Assembly: GCF_004011505.1 (NCBI RefSeq)
Contig: NZ_SAUN01000001.1
Location: forward strand, 1-64,000
Length of the DNA stretch: 64,000 nucleotides
Direction: 5' to 3'
Source of the DNA: Nonomuraea polychroma
GTDB lineage: Bacteria; Actinomycetota; Actinomycetes; Streptosporangiales; Streptosporangiaceae
Shown here: piece after piece, positions 16,575 to 26,372 of the stretch
Layout of the letters: each line of letters begins with the position of its first letter
How positions within the stretch are numbered: the stretch's first letter is position 1
The notes under the pieces: model-generated
The model's database searches: none
What the model saw: only the letters and a program-made list of their open reading frames with translations
What the model was told of the DNA's origin: nothing
Made by a program: the position numbers and the translations under genes

Positions 16575-18130
16575 TGGCCCTGGCGCTGGCGGGGTTGGCG
16601 GCGCATCCTTCCGCGGCGGGCGCCACAGCTACCGTCGCCGCGAGCGCGAGCGCCACCGCGAACCCCAGCTCGAGCTCCGGCGTGTCTTCCGTGCAGTGGA
16701 AATCCTGCCCGGCCTACTCCGATGAGGTGATCCGAAGCCTGGGCGTGGCGGAGGACAAGGTTGCGGCGTTCCGCTCCTTGATGAAACGCCTGGAGTGCGG
16801 CACGGTCAGCGTCCCGCTGAACCATCGCGACCCCAGCGGGCGGAAGATCGACATCGCGGTGACCCGGCTGGCCGCCACGGACGAGGCCCACCGGCTCGGC
16901 GCCGTTGCAGTCCTGCCGGGCGGGCCGGGCAACAGCGGATACCTGGACCCGGTCCTGCGGGCCGCGCTCAGGAACGAGGAGATGGCGGGGCTCAACGAGC
17001 GATACGACATCATCGGCTTCGACCCGCGCGGGGTCGGGAACAGCGCCAAGGTCGCCTGCACCTTCTCGCCAGCAGGCCCGCAGGAGCCCGGCACGCTGAC
17101 CAAGGAGGCGGCCAGGAAGATATACGACGCCCAGGTCGCCGCCAACCAGAAGTGCGGACGCTCTGACCCCGCCTTCCTCGGACAGCTCACCACCGAGAAC
17201 GTGGCCAAGGACCTGGACCTGGTACGGACCGCGCTGGGTGAGAGCAAACTCAACCTGCTCGGCTTCTCCTGGGGCACATATCTGGGCATGGTGTACCGCA
17301 GCCTGTTCCCCGGGCACACCAGACAGGCCTTCTTGGACAGCGTGGCGCCGCCGTGGACCCGTATTGACGAGCACGCCAAGGACAGCGCGGAGGCGGCCGA
17401 GCGCAACTTCGGGCGCATGGCCGCCTGGCTGGCCCGACGCGACGGGACCTACGGTCTCGGTGCCACCGCACGGACGGTGCGCGAGGAGGTGGCGAAGCTG
17501 GTCCGCGCGTACGACGAGAGCCCCAAGACCTACACCGACCTGCAGCGGCCCATCGACGGCTCGGCCGTCGCCGACCTGGCCAGGCGCAACTCGACCGAGT
17601 GGGTGCGCGCGGGCAAGGCGCTGGCCGAACTGCGGACGGCGACGGGCACCACCGCCCCGCCCGCCGTCAAGGAGCTGCTCGGCGCACCGATGATGGGGAC
17701 GCCCATGCCCGGCGCGCCCGAAACACTGAACAGGACCATGAACTTGGCCGTCGCGTGCAACGAGGACAACAGCCGGGCCGGTTTCGACACCGCCTGGCGT
17801 GACTACCAGCAGCTCGTGAAGCGCCATCCGGCGACCGGCCGGTCCTGGGGACTGCCTGTCATGTGTCCCGGCTGGCCGCTGCCGGTGCAGCAGGCCACGT
17901 TGAAGCGGAGCAGCGGGTCACTGGTGCTGGCGGGGCACCTGCACGAGTTCATGTCCGTCTACGACTGGACGCTGCAGACACGGCGCGCCATCGGCGGCAC
18001 CGTCTACACGGTCGCCGACGACGTGCACGTGTCGACCACCCGGGTGCCCAAGTGCGCCGCCGACGTGGTGCGGTACTTCGAGACGGGCCAGATCGGCAAA
18101 GGTTGCGAGGGCAGCGCAATCCCGAGCTGA
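16547..18130 (+). CDS. Secreted S33-family alpha/beta-hydrolase (tripeptidyl aminopeptidase-like)
   Basis: Exported hydrolase of 527 residues. The start ATG 16547 gives a signal peptide (MTHRTSLTALALALAGLAAHPSAAGA). The S33/TAP pattern is clear: LPGGPGNSGY (oxyanion hole), YDIIGFDPRGVGNS, and the nucleophile elbow LLGFSWGTYLG with Ser241. The C-terminal TAP-like domain keeps MCPGWPLP, but the segment that normally reads GxxDPxTP with the catalytic Asp reads GHLHEFMSVYDW. The His motif reads VADDVHVS. The catalytic acid therefore appears altered. Relatives clip peptides from mycelial proteins or act on small esters; the substrate is unknown. A strong terminator follows. Confidence 0.85.
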   Translation: MTHRTSLTALALALAGLAAHPSAAGATATVAASASATANPSSSSGVSSVQWKSCPAYSDEVIRSLGVAEDKVAAFRSLMKRLECGTVSVPLNHRDPSGRKIDIAVTRLAATDEAHRLGAVAVLPGGPGNSGYLDPVLRAALRNEEMAGLNERYDIIGFDPRGVGNSAKVACTFSPAGPQEPGTLTKEAARKIYDAQVAANQKCGRSDPAFLGQLTTENVAKDLDLVRTALGESKLNLLGFSWGTYLGMVYRSLFPGHTRQAFLDSVAPPWTRIDEHAKDSAEAAERNFGRMAAWLARRDGTYGLGATARTVREEVAKLVRAYDESPKTYTDLQRPIDGSAVADLARRNSTEWVRAGKALAELRTATGTTAPPAVKELLGAPMMGTPMPGAPETLNRTMNLAVACNEDNSRAGFDTAWRDYQQLVKRHPATGRSWGLPVMCPGWPLPVQQATLKRSSGSLVLAGHLHEFMSVYDWTLQTRRAIGGTVYTVADDVHVSTTRVPKCAADVVRYFETGQIGKGCEGSAIPS

Positions 18131-18994
18131 CCACCGGTTACCGGCCCGGCGACCTGCCACAGGTCGCCGGGCCCGATGCCCTGGCGGCGTCGTCGGGCCC
18201 GCGGCTCGCCCGCCCGGGACCACGGCGAGCACCCGGTTCATCCAGGGGGCCACCTAGCTCTCGCGCGCCCGTGGAGGTTCCGGCCGGTTCAAGCAGAGGC
18301 TCGTCACCACCTTGCCGAGCCACTACATCGCGCTGTTCTCCCGGTTCATCCCGTGCGGGGTGTGGGGGCGGTCTACATCATCGGGGGCTGCTGCAGCAGG
18401 AGAGGGAGGCGGCGCCCAAGGAGATCCACGCCGACACCCGCTGTCGTCGACCGCCACCTGCCGCAGATCAGCCCGACAGGCCAAATGAGCGCGGCGATGC
18501 CGCATCCCGCAACCATCCAGACCTTTCCCGAACCGCGCTCGGATTGGCACTGTCACTTCGAATGGCGTTCGGCCAAGCTGATTAGACATCGCTCTAAATG
18601 ACGGTGCCCTGTTCAGCGATACGCGTCGCTGTCAGGTTCGGCGTCGTGAGACAGCGGTCGTCATTCGTTTGGTGGCGGTGCAGTTGTTGTGGCTTGGGGT
18701 TTTGAGGGCTATGCCACGTGTCCCGCCTCGTGGGCTGCGGCCAGAGTGCCGGAGAGCAGGCGCGCGTGGTTGAAGGTGGTGACGGGCATGACGACGGCGA
18801 GCCGGCCGGGTGTAGCGGTGGCCTTTTGGGCCTGCGGTTGTGCGGGGTATGCGGCGGATGGTTCGCCTGTGAGGCTTCGGGTCGTGTTCGGTGCCGGTGT
18901 GGGGTTGGGGTCGGAGGGGTGTGGCGGCGTGCCGGTGTCGGGCATGCGGTGTGGTTACGTGGCGGAGGCATCCGCGGGGTGGATGAAGTCAGGT
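18131..18994. other. Non-coding or decayed stretch between S33 and MFS genes
   Basis: About 860 bp without an intact gene. After the terminator at 18143-18173, short runs read like protein in changing frames (for example RLVTTLPSHYIALFSRFI near 18295-18350 and LLQQEREAAPKEIHADTR near 18385-18440), which suggests frameshifted remains of a gene. I cannot identify the ancestor. The part from 18600 to 18994 shows nothing beyond the downstream region of the MFS gene. Confidence 0.4.
18143..18173 (+). terminator. Terminator hairpin after the S33 peptidase gene
   Basis: A perfect 14-bp stem (GGCCCGGCGACCTG with its complement) closes on the 3-nt loop CCA, 13 bases after the stop codon. No T-run follows, as is common in this G+C range. 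Confidence 0.75.
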
Positions 18995-20320
18995 CTAGAG
19001 ATGGCGTTTCTGGGCCATGAAGGTGCTCAGAGATAGATCGGGTCCTGGGGGTGTCGGAGTAGGAGGATGGCGGTGGTGGGGTCGTAGTGGGGAGGTCCAG
19101 ATCCAGATGGTGCTCAGGGCCATGCCGGCGGCGCAGAGGAGGATGACTGGGCGCAGACCGAGGAAGTCGGCTGCTACGCCCCCGGCCAGGCCGCCCAGGG
19201 CCAGGACGCCTTGGACCGCGAATGTCGTGGTGGCGTTCACCCGGCCGCGGAGCTCCGGCGACGTCTCGCGCAGCATGATCGCGCCCATGCATGTGGCGAA
19301 GGCCACCACTATGCCGCCAGTGATCGTTCCGGTGACAGTCAGCAGGGAGAGCTTCCACCAGAGAGGGCCGGTCAGCAGGCCGACCGCCAGGATCTCTATC
19401 GGGAAGAAGACGACCGCCACGAGCAGGATGCGGTTCTCGCCGTAGCGCTTCGAAAGGCGGGCCGTGATCCACGCGCCCAGGAGGCCGCCCACGCCGCTGA
19501 GGGCGACAAGGGCGCCGATCAAGCCCTTGGGGATGGCCAGGGTGTTCACCATGTAGAGCATGTAGACGGCTGTGTACGCCATCGCGAAGAAGTTGATCGT
19601 GACGCCCGCGGCCAGCAGGGCACGGAGCACCGGATGGGTGAGGACGGCTCGCAGGCCCGCCGTGACATCGCGCCACATGCCTCGGGAAGATGCGGGCTCG
19701 TTCCGCTCCGAGGTGCCGATGCAGCGCAGCAGCAGCGCCGAGGTCAGGAACGACAGTGCCTCTGCCAGGACGGCCAGTGGCGCGGTGAGGACCTGGACCA
19801 GGAGGCCGGCCAGGCCGGGGCCGCCGACCGAGGCGACGGAGTAGGAGGCGTGGAAGCCGGCCATCGCCTCCGTGTGCTGGGCGGGCGGGACCACGGATGC
19901 CAGGTGCGGGAAGTTCGCTGCTTTGAAGAGCACCCCGGCCGCGCCGATCACTAACGCCACGGCGATCAGCCAGGTGACGTTCAGGAGGCCGAAGAGCCAG
20001 GCCAGGGGGACCGTGGCGGCCGCCGCGCAGGAGACGAGCTCGCAAGCGATCATGAGTGGGCGGTGCCGCGTGAGCCGGTCGGCAATGGCGCCCGACTGGA
20101 GGCCGAGCAGGAGAGCGGGCATCGAGGCGGCCGCCGTCAGCAGTCCCATCTGGGTCGGGGAGGCGGTCAGCAGGGTCACCGCGGTCAGGGGGATGGCCAG
20201 CTTGGAGACCTCGGAGCCGGTGATCGAGATCGTACGGGCCGTCCACAGGAGACGGTAGTCGCGTTGCCTGAGGAGGGGCGGCGGCTCGGAGGACGGCGAG
20301 TTATGAAGGGATGGCTTCAT
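18995..20320 (-). CDS. MFS transporter, probable drug exporter (MFS_3/enterobactin-exporter type)
   Basis: Twelve-helix major facilitator of 441 residues (start ATG 20320, MKPSLHNSPSSEPPPLLRQRDYRLLWTARTIS). The opening RDYRLLWTARTISITGSEVSKLAIPL and the loop SGAIADRLTRHRPLMI match the MFS_3 group of exporters that resemble EntS. The tail has a His/Pro-rich stretch (PLRPHHRHPPTPTP). It is divergent from an HTH repressor gene; palindromes lie between them and one overlaps this start codon, so the repressor very likely controls the pump. There is no ribosome site upstream of the ATG, and a -10-like TTACTT sits 9 nt before it, so the mRNA may be leaderless. Confidence 0.88.
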   Translation of the reverse strand: MKPSLHNSPSSEPPPLLRQRDYRLLWTARTISITGSEVSKLAIPLTAVTLLTASPTQMGLLTAAASMPALLLGLQSGAIADRLTRHRPLMIACELVSCAAAATVPLAWLFGLLNVTWLIAVALVIGAAGVLFKAANFPHLASVVPPAQHTEAMAGFHASYSVASVGGPGLAGLLVQVLTAPLAVLAEALSFLTSALLLRCIGTSERNEPASSRGMWRDVTAGLRAVLTHPVLRALLAAGVTINFFAMAYTAVYMLYMVNTLAIPKGLIGALVALSGVGGLLGAWITARLSKRYGENRILLVAVVFFPIEILAVGLLTGPLWWKLSLLTVTGTITGGIVVAFATCMGAIMLRETSPELRGRVNATTTFAVQGVLALGGLAGGVAADFLGLRPVILLCAAGMALSTIWIWTSPLRPHHRHPPTPTPPGPDLSLSTFMAQKRHL

Positions 20321-20354
20321 AGTTTGTGAAAGTAATCCTTCATAGTTCTGAAGG
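20302..20354. promoter_or_regulatory. Two operator-like palindromes between MFS and HTH genes
   Basis: TATGAAG-N6-CTTCATA (20302-20321) covers the MFS start codon. CCTTCA-N6-TGAAGG (20337-20354) lies 35 bp away centre to centre. A third half-site (CTTCATA) is at 20360-20366. The shared half-site CTTCATA/TATGAAG is what one expects for a dimeric winged-helix repressor. On the minus strand TTGCCT (20357-20352) and TTACTT (20335-20330) form a 16-bp-spaced promoter for the MFS gene, and the second palindrome fills its spacer. Confidence 0.6.
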
Positions 20355-20389
20355 CAATACTTCATATCTCGCCCCGGTACCTTAGGCGC

Positions 20390-21004
20390 ATGACTCGGGA
20401 CAGTGACGCGCTCAGTGATCCCAAGGCGATGCGGGCGCTGGCTCACCCGGCACGGCTGATGATCCTGAACAGGCTCGGCGTCGAGGGCAGCGCCACCGCA
20501 ACCGAAGTGGCGGAAATCGCGGGCATCACACCCAGTGCGGCCAGTTATCACCTGCGGATGCTGGCCAAGTACGGCTTCGTCGAGGACGCGCCGCCCCGGG
20601 GCGACGGCAGGGAGCGATTGTGGCGGCCGGTCGATCGGCCGATCCGCGTCGGACTGCTGCCTGGTGACCAGCCCGACGTGCGGGACGCCAAGGTGTCGTT
20701 GATGCTGGCCTTCCGGCGCGAAGCAAACGAGGAGGCCGCGCGGGCGCTGGCCGGCATCGATCAGGAGTCGCCTGAGTGGCGCGACGCGACTTCCTTCGAC
20801 CGTAGGCGGATCAGGGTCGATGCTGAGGAGATGCTGCGACTCAACGAGGCGATCCAGCAGCTCATCGAGCCGTACTCTCTTCGCAGTCGTGAGGAGAAGG
20901 ATGCGCCGAGCGGGGCCAGGATCGCCGAGGTGCAGGTCAATCTGTTCCCGGTCGCGAAGAGGCCGGTTCCCGGGCTGCCCACTGAGGATCATGACGCGCG
21001 CTGA
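20390..21004 (+). CDS. ArsR-type winged-helix transcriptional regulator
   Basis: DNA-binding repressor of 204 residues. The N-terminal winged helix (10-85) reads DPKAMRALAHPARLMILNRL...TATEVAEIAGITPSAASYHLRMLAKYGFVEDAP, the typical HTH_20/ArsR pattern. The rest (90-204) is helical and charged (REANEEAARALAGIDQESPEWRD, AEEMLRLNEAIQQLIEPY) and probably forms the dimer and effector part. There is no ArsR-type Cys metal box. It is divergent from an MFS exporter with palindromes in the 69-bp gap, so it most likely represses the exporter and itself until a ligand binds. Confidence 0.88.
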   Translation: MTRDSDALSDPKAMRALAHPARLMILNRLGVEGSATATEVAEIAGITPSAASYHLRMLAKYGFVEDAPPRGDGRERLWRPVDRPIRVGLLPGDQPDVRDAKVSLMLAFRREANEEAARALAGIDQESPEWRDATSFDRRRIRVDAEEMLRLNEAIQQLIEPYSLRSREEKDAPSGARIAEVQVNLFPVAKRPVPGLPTEDHDAR

Positions 21005-21594
21005 TCGCCGGCGATGGTCGTCGTGCGGGTGTGGTGTTCGGGTGCGTGGATGTGACGGTGGTGGGCTAGGCGGCGGATTTCGGTTTGGTGAGGCAAGGCG
21101 TACGGTGCCGTGTCGGCCGGGGGCTGGGACGCGGGTTCCGCTCTGGGTGGTGCGGCGCGAGTCGCTGTGTGTCGGGACGGCCCGGCCGTTCTGGTGCCGT
21201 GGCGAGTCGCCGTGCGCGGCGGGCGTTCTGGTTGAGATGGTGCGAGGCGGTCGTCCTGGTGGCGCGGGTTGCCGTGAGAGTGCTGGGGGCGGTGTGGGCG
21301 GCGGGTCTGGGGCGCTTTAGGAGTGGTGGCCCTGATGTTGAGAATGTGGACATCAGGGGGAGAAGGTCCGTTTGACCTCAGACGGTCAGGCTGGGGCGGT
21401 GTGGGAGGTAGACTTTTCGGTGGCCTGTGACCACAGGCCGACTTCGCATGTCCCACTGCGGACCGCGCCATCGGTCCGGGCTCAATGGCCCGGCTGGAGC
21501 GGGTTCGGGGCATCAGGGCGGCAGACATGCGCTGCCGCGGCACAACCGAGAACCGCGCCCATCCGCAGGGCGCCCAGACCTGGAGGACCAGCAG
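21005..21594. other. Upstream region and leader of rpsB
   Basis: About 590 bp without a credible gene. The last 170 bp probably contain the rpsB leader: a hairpin GGCCTGT-GACC-ACAGGCC at 21422-21439 lies 156 bp before the rpsB start. TTGACC at 21372 could be a -35, but no matching -10 is at proper distance. Leaders of rpsB often mediate autoregulation by S2; that role here is inference only. Confidence 0.5.
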
Positions 21595-22542
21595 ATGGCC
21601 CCCGTCGTCACTATGCGACAGCTGCTCGAGAGCGGCGTTCACTTCGGTCACCAGACCCGACGCTGGAACCCGAAGATGAAGCGCTTCATCTTCACCGAGC
21701 GCAACGGCATCTACATCATCGACCTGCAGAAGTCGCTCTCCTACATCGACCGTGCCTATGACTTCGTGAAGGAGACGGTCGCCCACGGCGGCACGATCCT
21801 GTTCATCGGCACCAAGAAGCAGGCTCAGGAGGCCATTTCCGAGCAGGCGGCCCGAGTCGGCATGCCCTACGTCAACCAGCGCTGGCTGGGCGGCATGCTC
21901 ACCAACTTCTCCACCGTGCACAAGAGGCTGCAGCGTCTGAAGGAGCTCGAGGAGCTCGACTTCGACAACGTCGCGGGCTCGGGGCTCACCAAGAAGGAGC
22001 TCCTCATGCGCCGTCGCGAGAAGGACAAGCTCGAGCGCACGCTCGGCGGCATCCGTGACATGGGCCGCGTGCCCAGCGCGGTGTGGATCGTCGACACCAA
22101 GAAGGAGCACATCGCGATCAGCGAGGCCAAGAAGCTTGGCATCCCTGTGGTCGCGATCCTCGACACCAACTGCGACCCCGACGAGGTCGACTACCCGATC
22201 CCGGGCAACGACGACGCCATCCGCGCCGTCGGCCTGCTCACCAGGGTCGTCGCCGACGGTGTCGCCGCCGGTCTGATGGCCCGCTCCGGCGCCGCCCGCG
22301 GCGACGAGAAGCCGGCCGCCGCCGAGCCGCTGGCCGAGTGGGAGCGCGAGCTCATCGAGCAGGGCACGGGCGAGCGTCCGGCTGAGGAGGCCGCGGCCGA
22401 GCCCGCCGCCGAGGAGGCCGCTCCGGCGGAGGCCGCTCCGGCAGAGACCGCTGCGGCCGAAGCTGCTCCGGAGGAGGCTGTTGCGGAGGAGGCTGCTCCG
22501 GCAGAGGCCGCCACCGAGGGCGAGACCGAGCAGCAGGCCTGA
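21595..22542 (+). CDS. rpsB: 30S ribosomal protein S2
   Basis: Ribosomal protein S2, needed to load S1 and to complete the 30S platform. The 315 residues start [28 protein letters not shown] at ATG 21595 with GGAGGA upstream. The S2 signatures are present: [35 protein letters not shown], and [27 protein letters not shown]. Residues 255-315 are an Ala/Glu/Pro-rich tail with imperfect EAAPAE repeats, as in other high-GC actinobacteria. tsf follows after a 600-bp gap, longer than usual. Confidence 0.97.
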   Translation: MAPVVTMRQLLESGVHFGHQTRRWNPKMKRFIFTERNGIYIIDLQKSLSYIDRAYDFVKETVAHGGTILFIGTKKQAQEAISEQAARVGMPYVNQRWLGGMLTNFSTVHKRLQRLKELEELDFDNVAGSGLTKKELLMRRREKDKLERTLGGIRDMGRVPSAVWIVDTKKEHIAISEAKKLGIPVVAILDTNCDPDEVDYPIPGNDDAIRAVGLLTRVVADGVAAGLMARSGAARGDEKPAAAEPLAEWERELIEQGTGERPAEEAAAEPAAEEAAPAEAAPAETAAAEAAPEEAVAEEAAPAEAATEGETEQQA

Positions 22543-23144
22543 TCCGGCCGACGACGGCAAGGGCCGCGAGCTGCCGGCCTGACCTGACGGTGAGAACCAA
22601 GGGTCACGGCGGCGGTCGCGGTCGTTGCCTCGGGCTCGGATAAAGGCAAGCACGGCACGGTACGGCAAGCTGACATCTGAATAACGGCGAATCACCGATC
22701 GGCTGAGCGGTACGCAAGGCATATGTCCGAACTGGGCAAACGGCTGAGCTATGACCGGCGAGCCGGCCGCCGTGGCGCCATGGTGAGGCGGTAAGCCAGA
22801 CCAGGGGGCGGCAGGCGGTTGCCGGTCGGAGCGAGGCACCGAGCGGACGACGGCTGGGGGAAGCCCCGGGCGGGTGGCCGCAAGGTCCAGGCCGCGGCGC
22901 GCCGGAGGCCATGGCCGACGGTTGTGCGGTGGTGGCCCGAGTTCAGGTGGTAGGTCGCGGCGAGGCTGGGCAGTATGCCAGCGGAGCAGCGGCGAAGCCG
23001 ACACGGGCCCGAGCAAGCAAGGCAAGGCCCTCGTACGGCGCGCCTGCCGTGCGAACCAAGGGTGGGCGACCGGATATCCGGGGCGCCCACCCGATCCACG
23101 ACGACGAATCCCACGACGACGAAATCCCACAAGGAATAAGAGCA
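22543..23144. other. Long gap between rpsB and tsf with a leader hairpin
   Basis: Some 600 bp between genes that are normally close together. I see no gene. Near tsf there is a large hairpin (23060-23092) and a short direct repeat (CCCACGACGACGAA, about 23095-23125). The rest is G+C-rich text without clear structure. Confidence 0.6.
23060..23092 (+). promoter_or_regulatory. Large hairpin in the tsf leader
   Basis: GGGTGGGCG pairs perfectly with CGCCCACCC, and the inside is itself a palindrome (CCGGATATCCGG), so almost all 33 bases pair. It ends 52 bases before the tsf start and has no T-run. It may be a terminator of rpsB transcripts or a regulatory leader of tsf. Confidence 0.55.
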
Positions 23145-24850
<1,706 letters not shown>

Positions 24851-24896
24851 CGGAGCGAGCCCGACACCGGCAGCTAGAAGACGACAGGGAGCCGCT

Positions 24897-25454
24897 GTGA
24901 TCGACGAAACCCTCCTCGAAGCCGAGGAAAAGATGGACAAGGCCGTTTCGGTCGCGAAGGAGGACTTCGCGAGCATCCGGACGGGCCGCGTCACGCCATC
25001 GATGTTCAACAAGATCAGTGCCGAGTATTACGGCACGCCGACGCCGATCCAGCAGCTGGCGTCGTTCCACGTGCCCGAGGCTCGCATGGTGCTGATCCAG
25101 CCCTATGACAAGAGCTCGATGGGCGCGATCGAGAAGGCCATCCGCGACTCCGACCTCGGTGTCAACCCGACGGACGACGGCCAGGTGATCCGCGTGACGT
25201 TCCCGGAGCTGTCCGAGGAGCGCCGCAAGGAATACATCAAAGTCGCCAGGAACAAGGGCGAGCACGCCAAGGTCTCCATCCGCAACATCCGCCGTTCGGC
25301 CAAGGAAATCCTTGACAAGATGATCAAGGACGGCGACGCGGGCGAGGATGAGGTCAGGCGGGCCGAGAAGGAGCTCGACGACATCACCCAGAAGCACGTC
25401 GCCAAGATCGACGAGCTGCTCAAGCACAAGGAAGCCGAGCTGCTCGAGGTCTGA
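24897..25454 (+). CDS. frr: Ribosome recycling factor
   Basis: Splits post-termination ribosomes together with EF-G. The 185-residue product starts [37 protein letters not shown] at GTG 24897, behind GACAGGGAG. The family signatures are complete: [52 protein letters not shown], and the C-terminal three-helix bundle ending [20 protein letters not shown] hairpin at 25486-25515 follows. Confidence 0.97.
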   Translation: MIDETLLEAEEKMDKAVSVAKEDFASIRTGRVTPSMFNKISAEYYGTPTPIQQLASFHVPEARMVLIQPYDKSSMGAIEKAIRDSDLGVNPTDDGQVIRVTFPELSEERRKEYIKVARNKGEHAKVSIRNIRRSAKEILDKMIKDGDAGEDEVRRAEKELDDITQKHVAKIDELLKHKEAELLEV

Positions 25455-25485
25455 GCGGCACTCCGCACTTGGCGGTCTGGCACCT

Positions 25486-25515
25486 ACGGCCCTCGCCCGA
25501 GTCGGCGAGGGCCGT
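25486..25515 (+). terminator. Perfect hairpin between frr and cdsA
   Basis: ACGGCCCTCGCC pairs fully with GGCGAGGGCCGT over a 6-nt loop. It ends just 5 bases before ATG 25521, so that ATG would have a blocked ribosome site. The GGAG at 25523-25526 just downstream suits GTG 25533 instead. It can act as terminator or attenuator for the pyrH-frr transcript. Confidence 0.7.
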
Positions 25516-25532
25516 GGCTCATGGAGAACTCT

Positions 25533-26372
25533 GTGGAAGAACGTACGGCTGGCACCAGCCCGAGCGGCGGCGGCCGTACCGGACGGAACCTGCCTGCCGC
25601 GATCGCCGTCGGCGTGGTCCTGGGCGCGCTGGTCATCGGCTCCCTCTACACGATCAAGGAGTTGTTCCTCCTGGTGGTCGTGGGCGCCGTCGGCGTCGGT
25701 GTGGTGGAGCTGACCAGGGCGTTCGCCACCCGGGACATCAAGGTGCCGGCCGTGCCCGTGCTGGGCGGCCTGGCGGCGATGCAGGCGGCGGGATACTGGG
25801 GCGGGCCGGTCTGGTTGCTCGCCACGTTCGCGATATTCGCGTTCGTGTTGCTGATCTGGCGGATGTTCAGCGCCGGTACGGAAGGGTACGTGCGCGACGC
25901 GACGGCGTCGGTGTTCACGCTCTTCTATCCCGCCATGCTCGCGGCGTTCGTACCCCTGTTGCTGCGGGCGGACGACGGCGACCACCGTGTGGTGATCTTC
26001 ATCGCGGTGACCGTGGCCAGCGACATCGGCGGGTACGTCGCGGGCGTGTTGTTCGGCCGACACCGGATGACCGCCATCAGCCCGAAGAAGACCTGGGAGG
26101 GCTTCGCCGGGTCGTTCATCGCGTGCACGGCGGTGGGGGCCTGGCTGGTGACGTGGCTGCTCGGCGGGGAGCTCTGGCAGGGGGCGCTGATCGGCGCGCT
26201 GGCCGCGCTGCTGGCGACCGTGGGCGACCTCGTCGAGTCGATGATCAAGCGGGATCTCGGCATCAAGGACTTGGGGACGATCCTGCCCGGCCACGGCGGC
26301 CTGATGGACCGGCTCGACTCGCTGGTGACGACGCTGGTGCCGGTCTGGTTGCTGATGACGCTGTTCTTCTAG
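25533..26372 (+). CDS. cdsA: Phosphatidate cytidylyltransferase (CDP-diglyceride synthase)
   Basis: Makes CDP-diacylglycerol from CTP and phosphatidate, the entry to phospholipid synthesis, including phosphatidylinositol. The 279-residue protein has about eight membrane segments (AIAVGVVLGALVIGSLY, LFLLVVVGAVGVGVVEL, LLATFAIFAFVLLIW and others). It carries the CDP-DG synthase signature near the C-terminus (SPKKTWEGFAGS, then GDLVESMIKRDLGIKDLGTILPGHGG and MDRLDSL). GTG 25533 with GGAG is preferred over ATG 25521, which sits against a hairpin. It overlaps the convergent next gene by 4 bp. Confidence 0.94.
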   Translation: MEERTAGTSPSGGGRTGRNLPAAIAVGVVLGALVIGSLYTIKELFLLVVVGAVGVGVVELTRAFATRDIKVPAVPVLGGLAAMQAAGYWGGPVWLLATFAIFAFVLLIWRMFSAGTEGYVRDATASVFTLFYPAMLAAFVPLLLRADDGDHRVVIFIAVTVASDIGGYVAGVLFGRHRMTAISPKKTWEGFAGSFIACTAVGAWLVTWLLGGELWQGALIGALAALLATVGDLVESMIKRDLGIKDLGTILPGHGGLMDRLDSLVTTLVPVWLLMTLFF

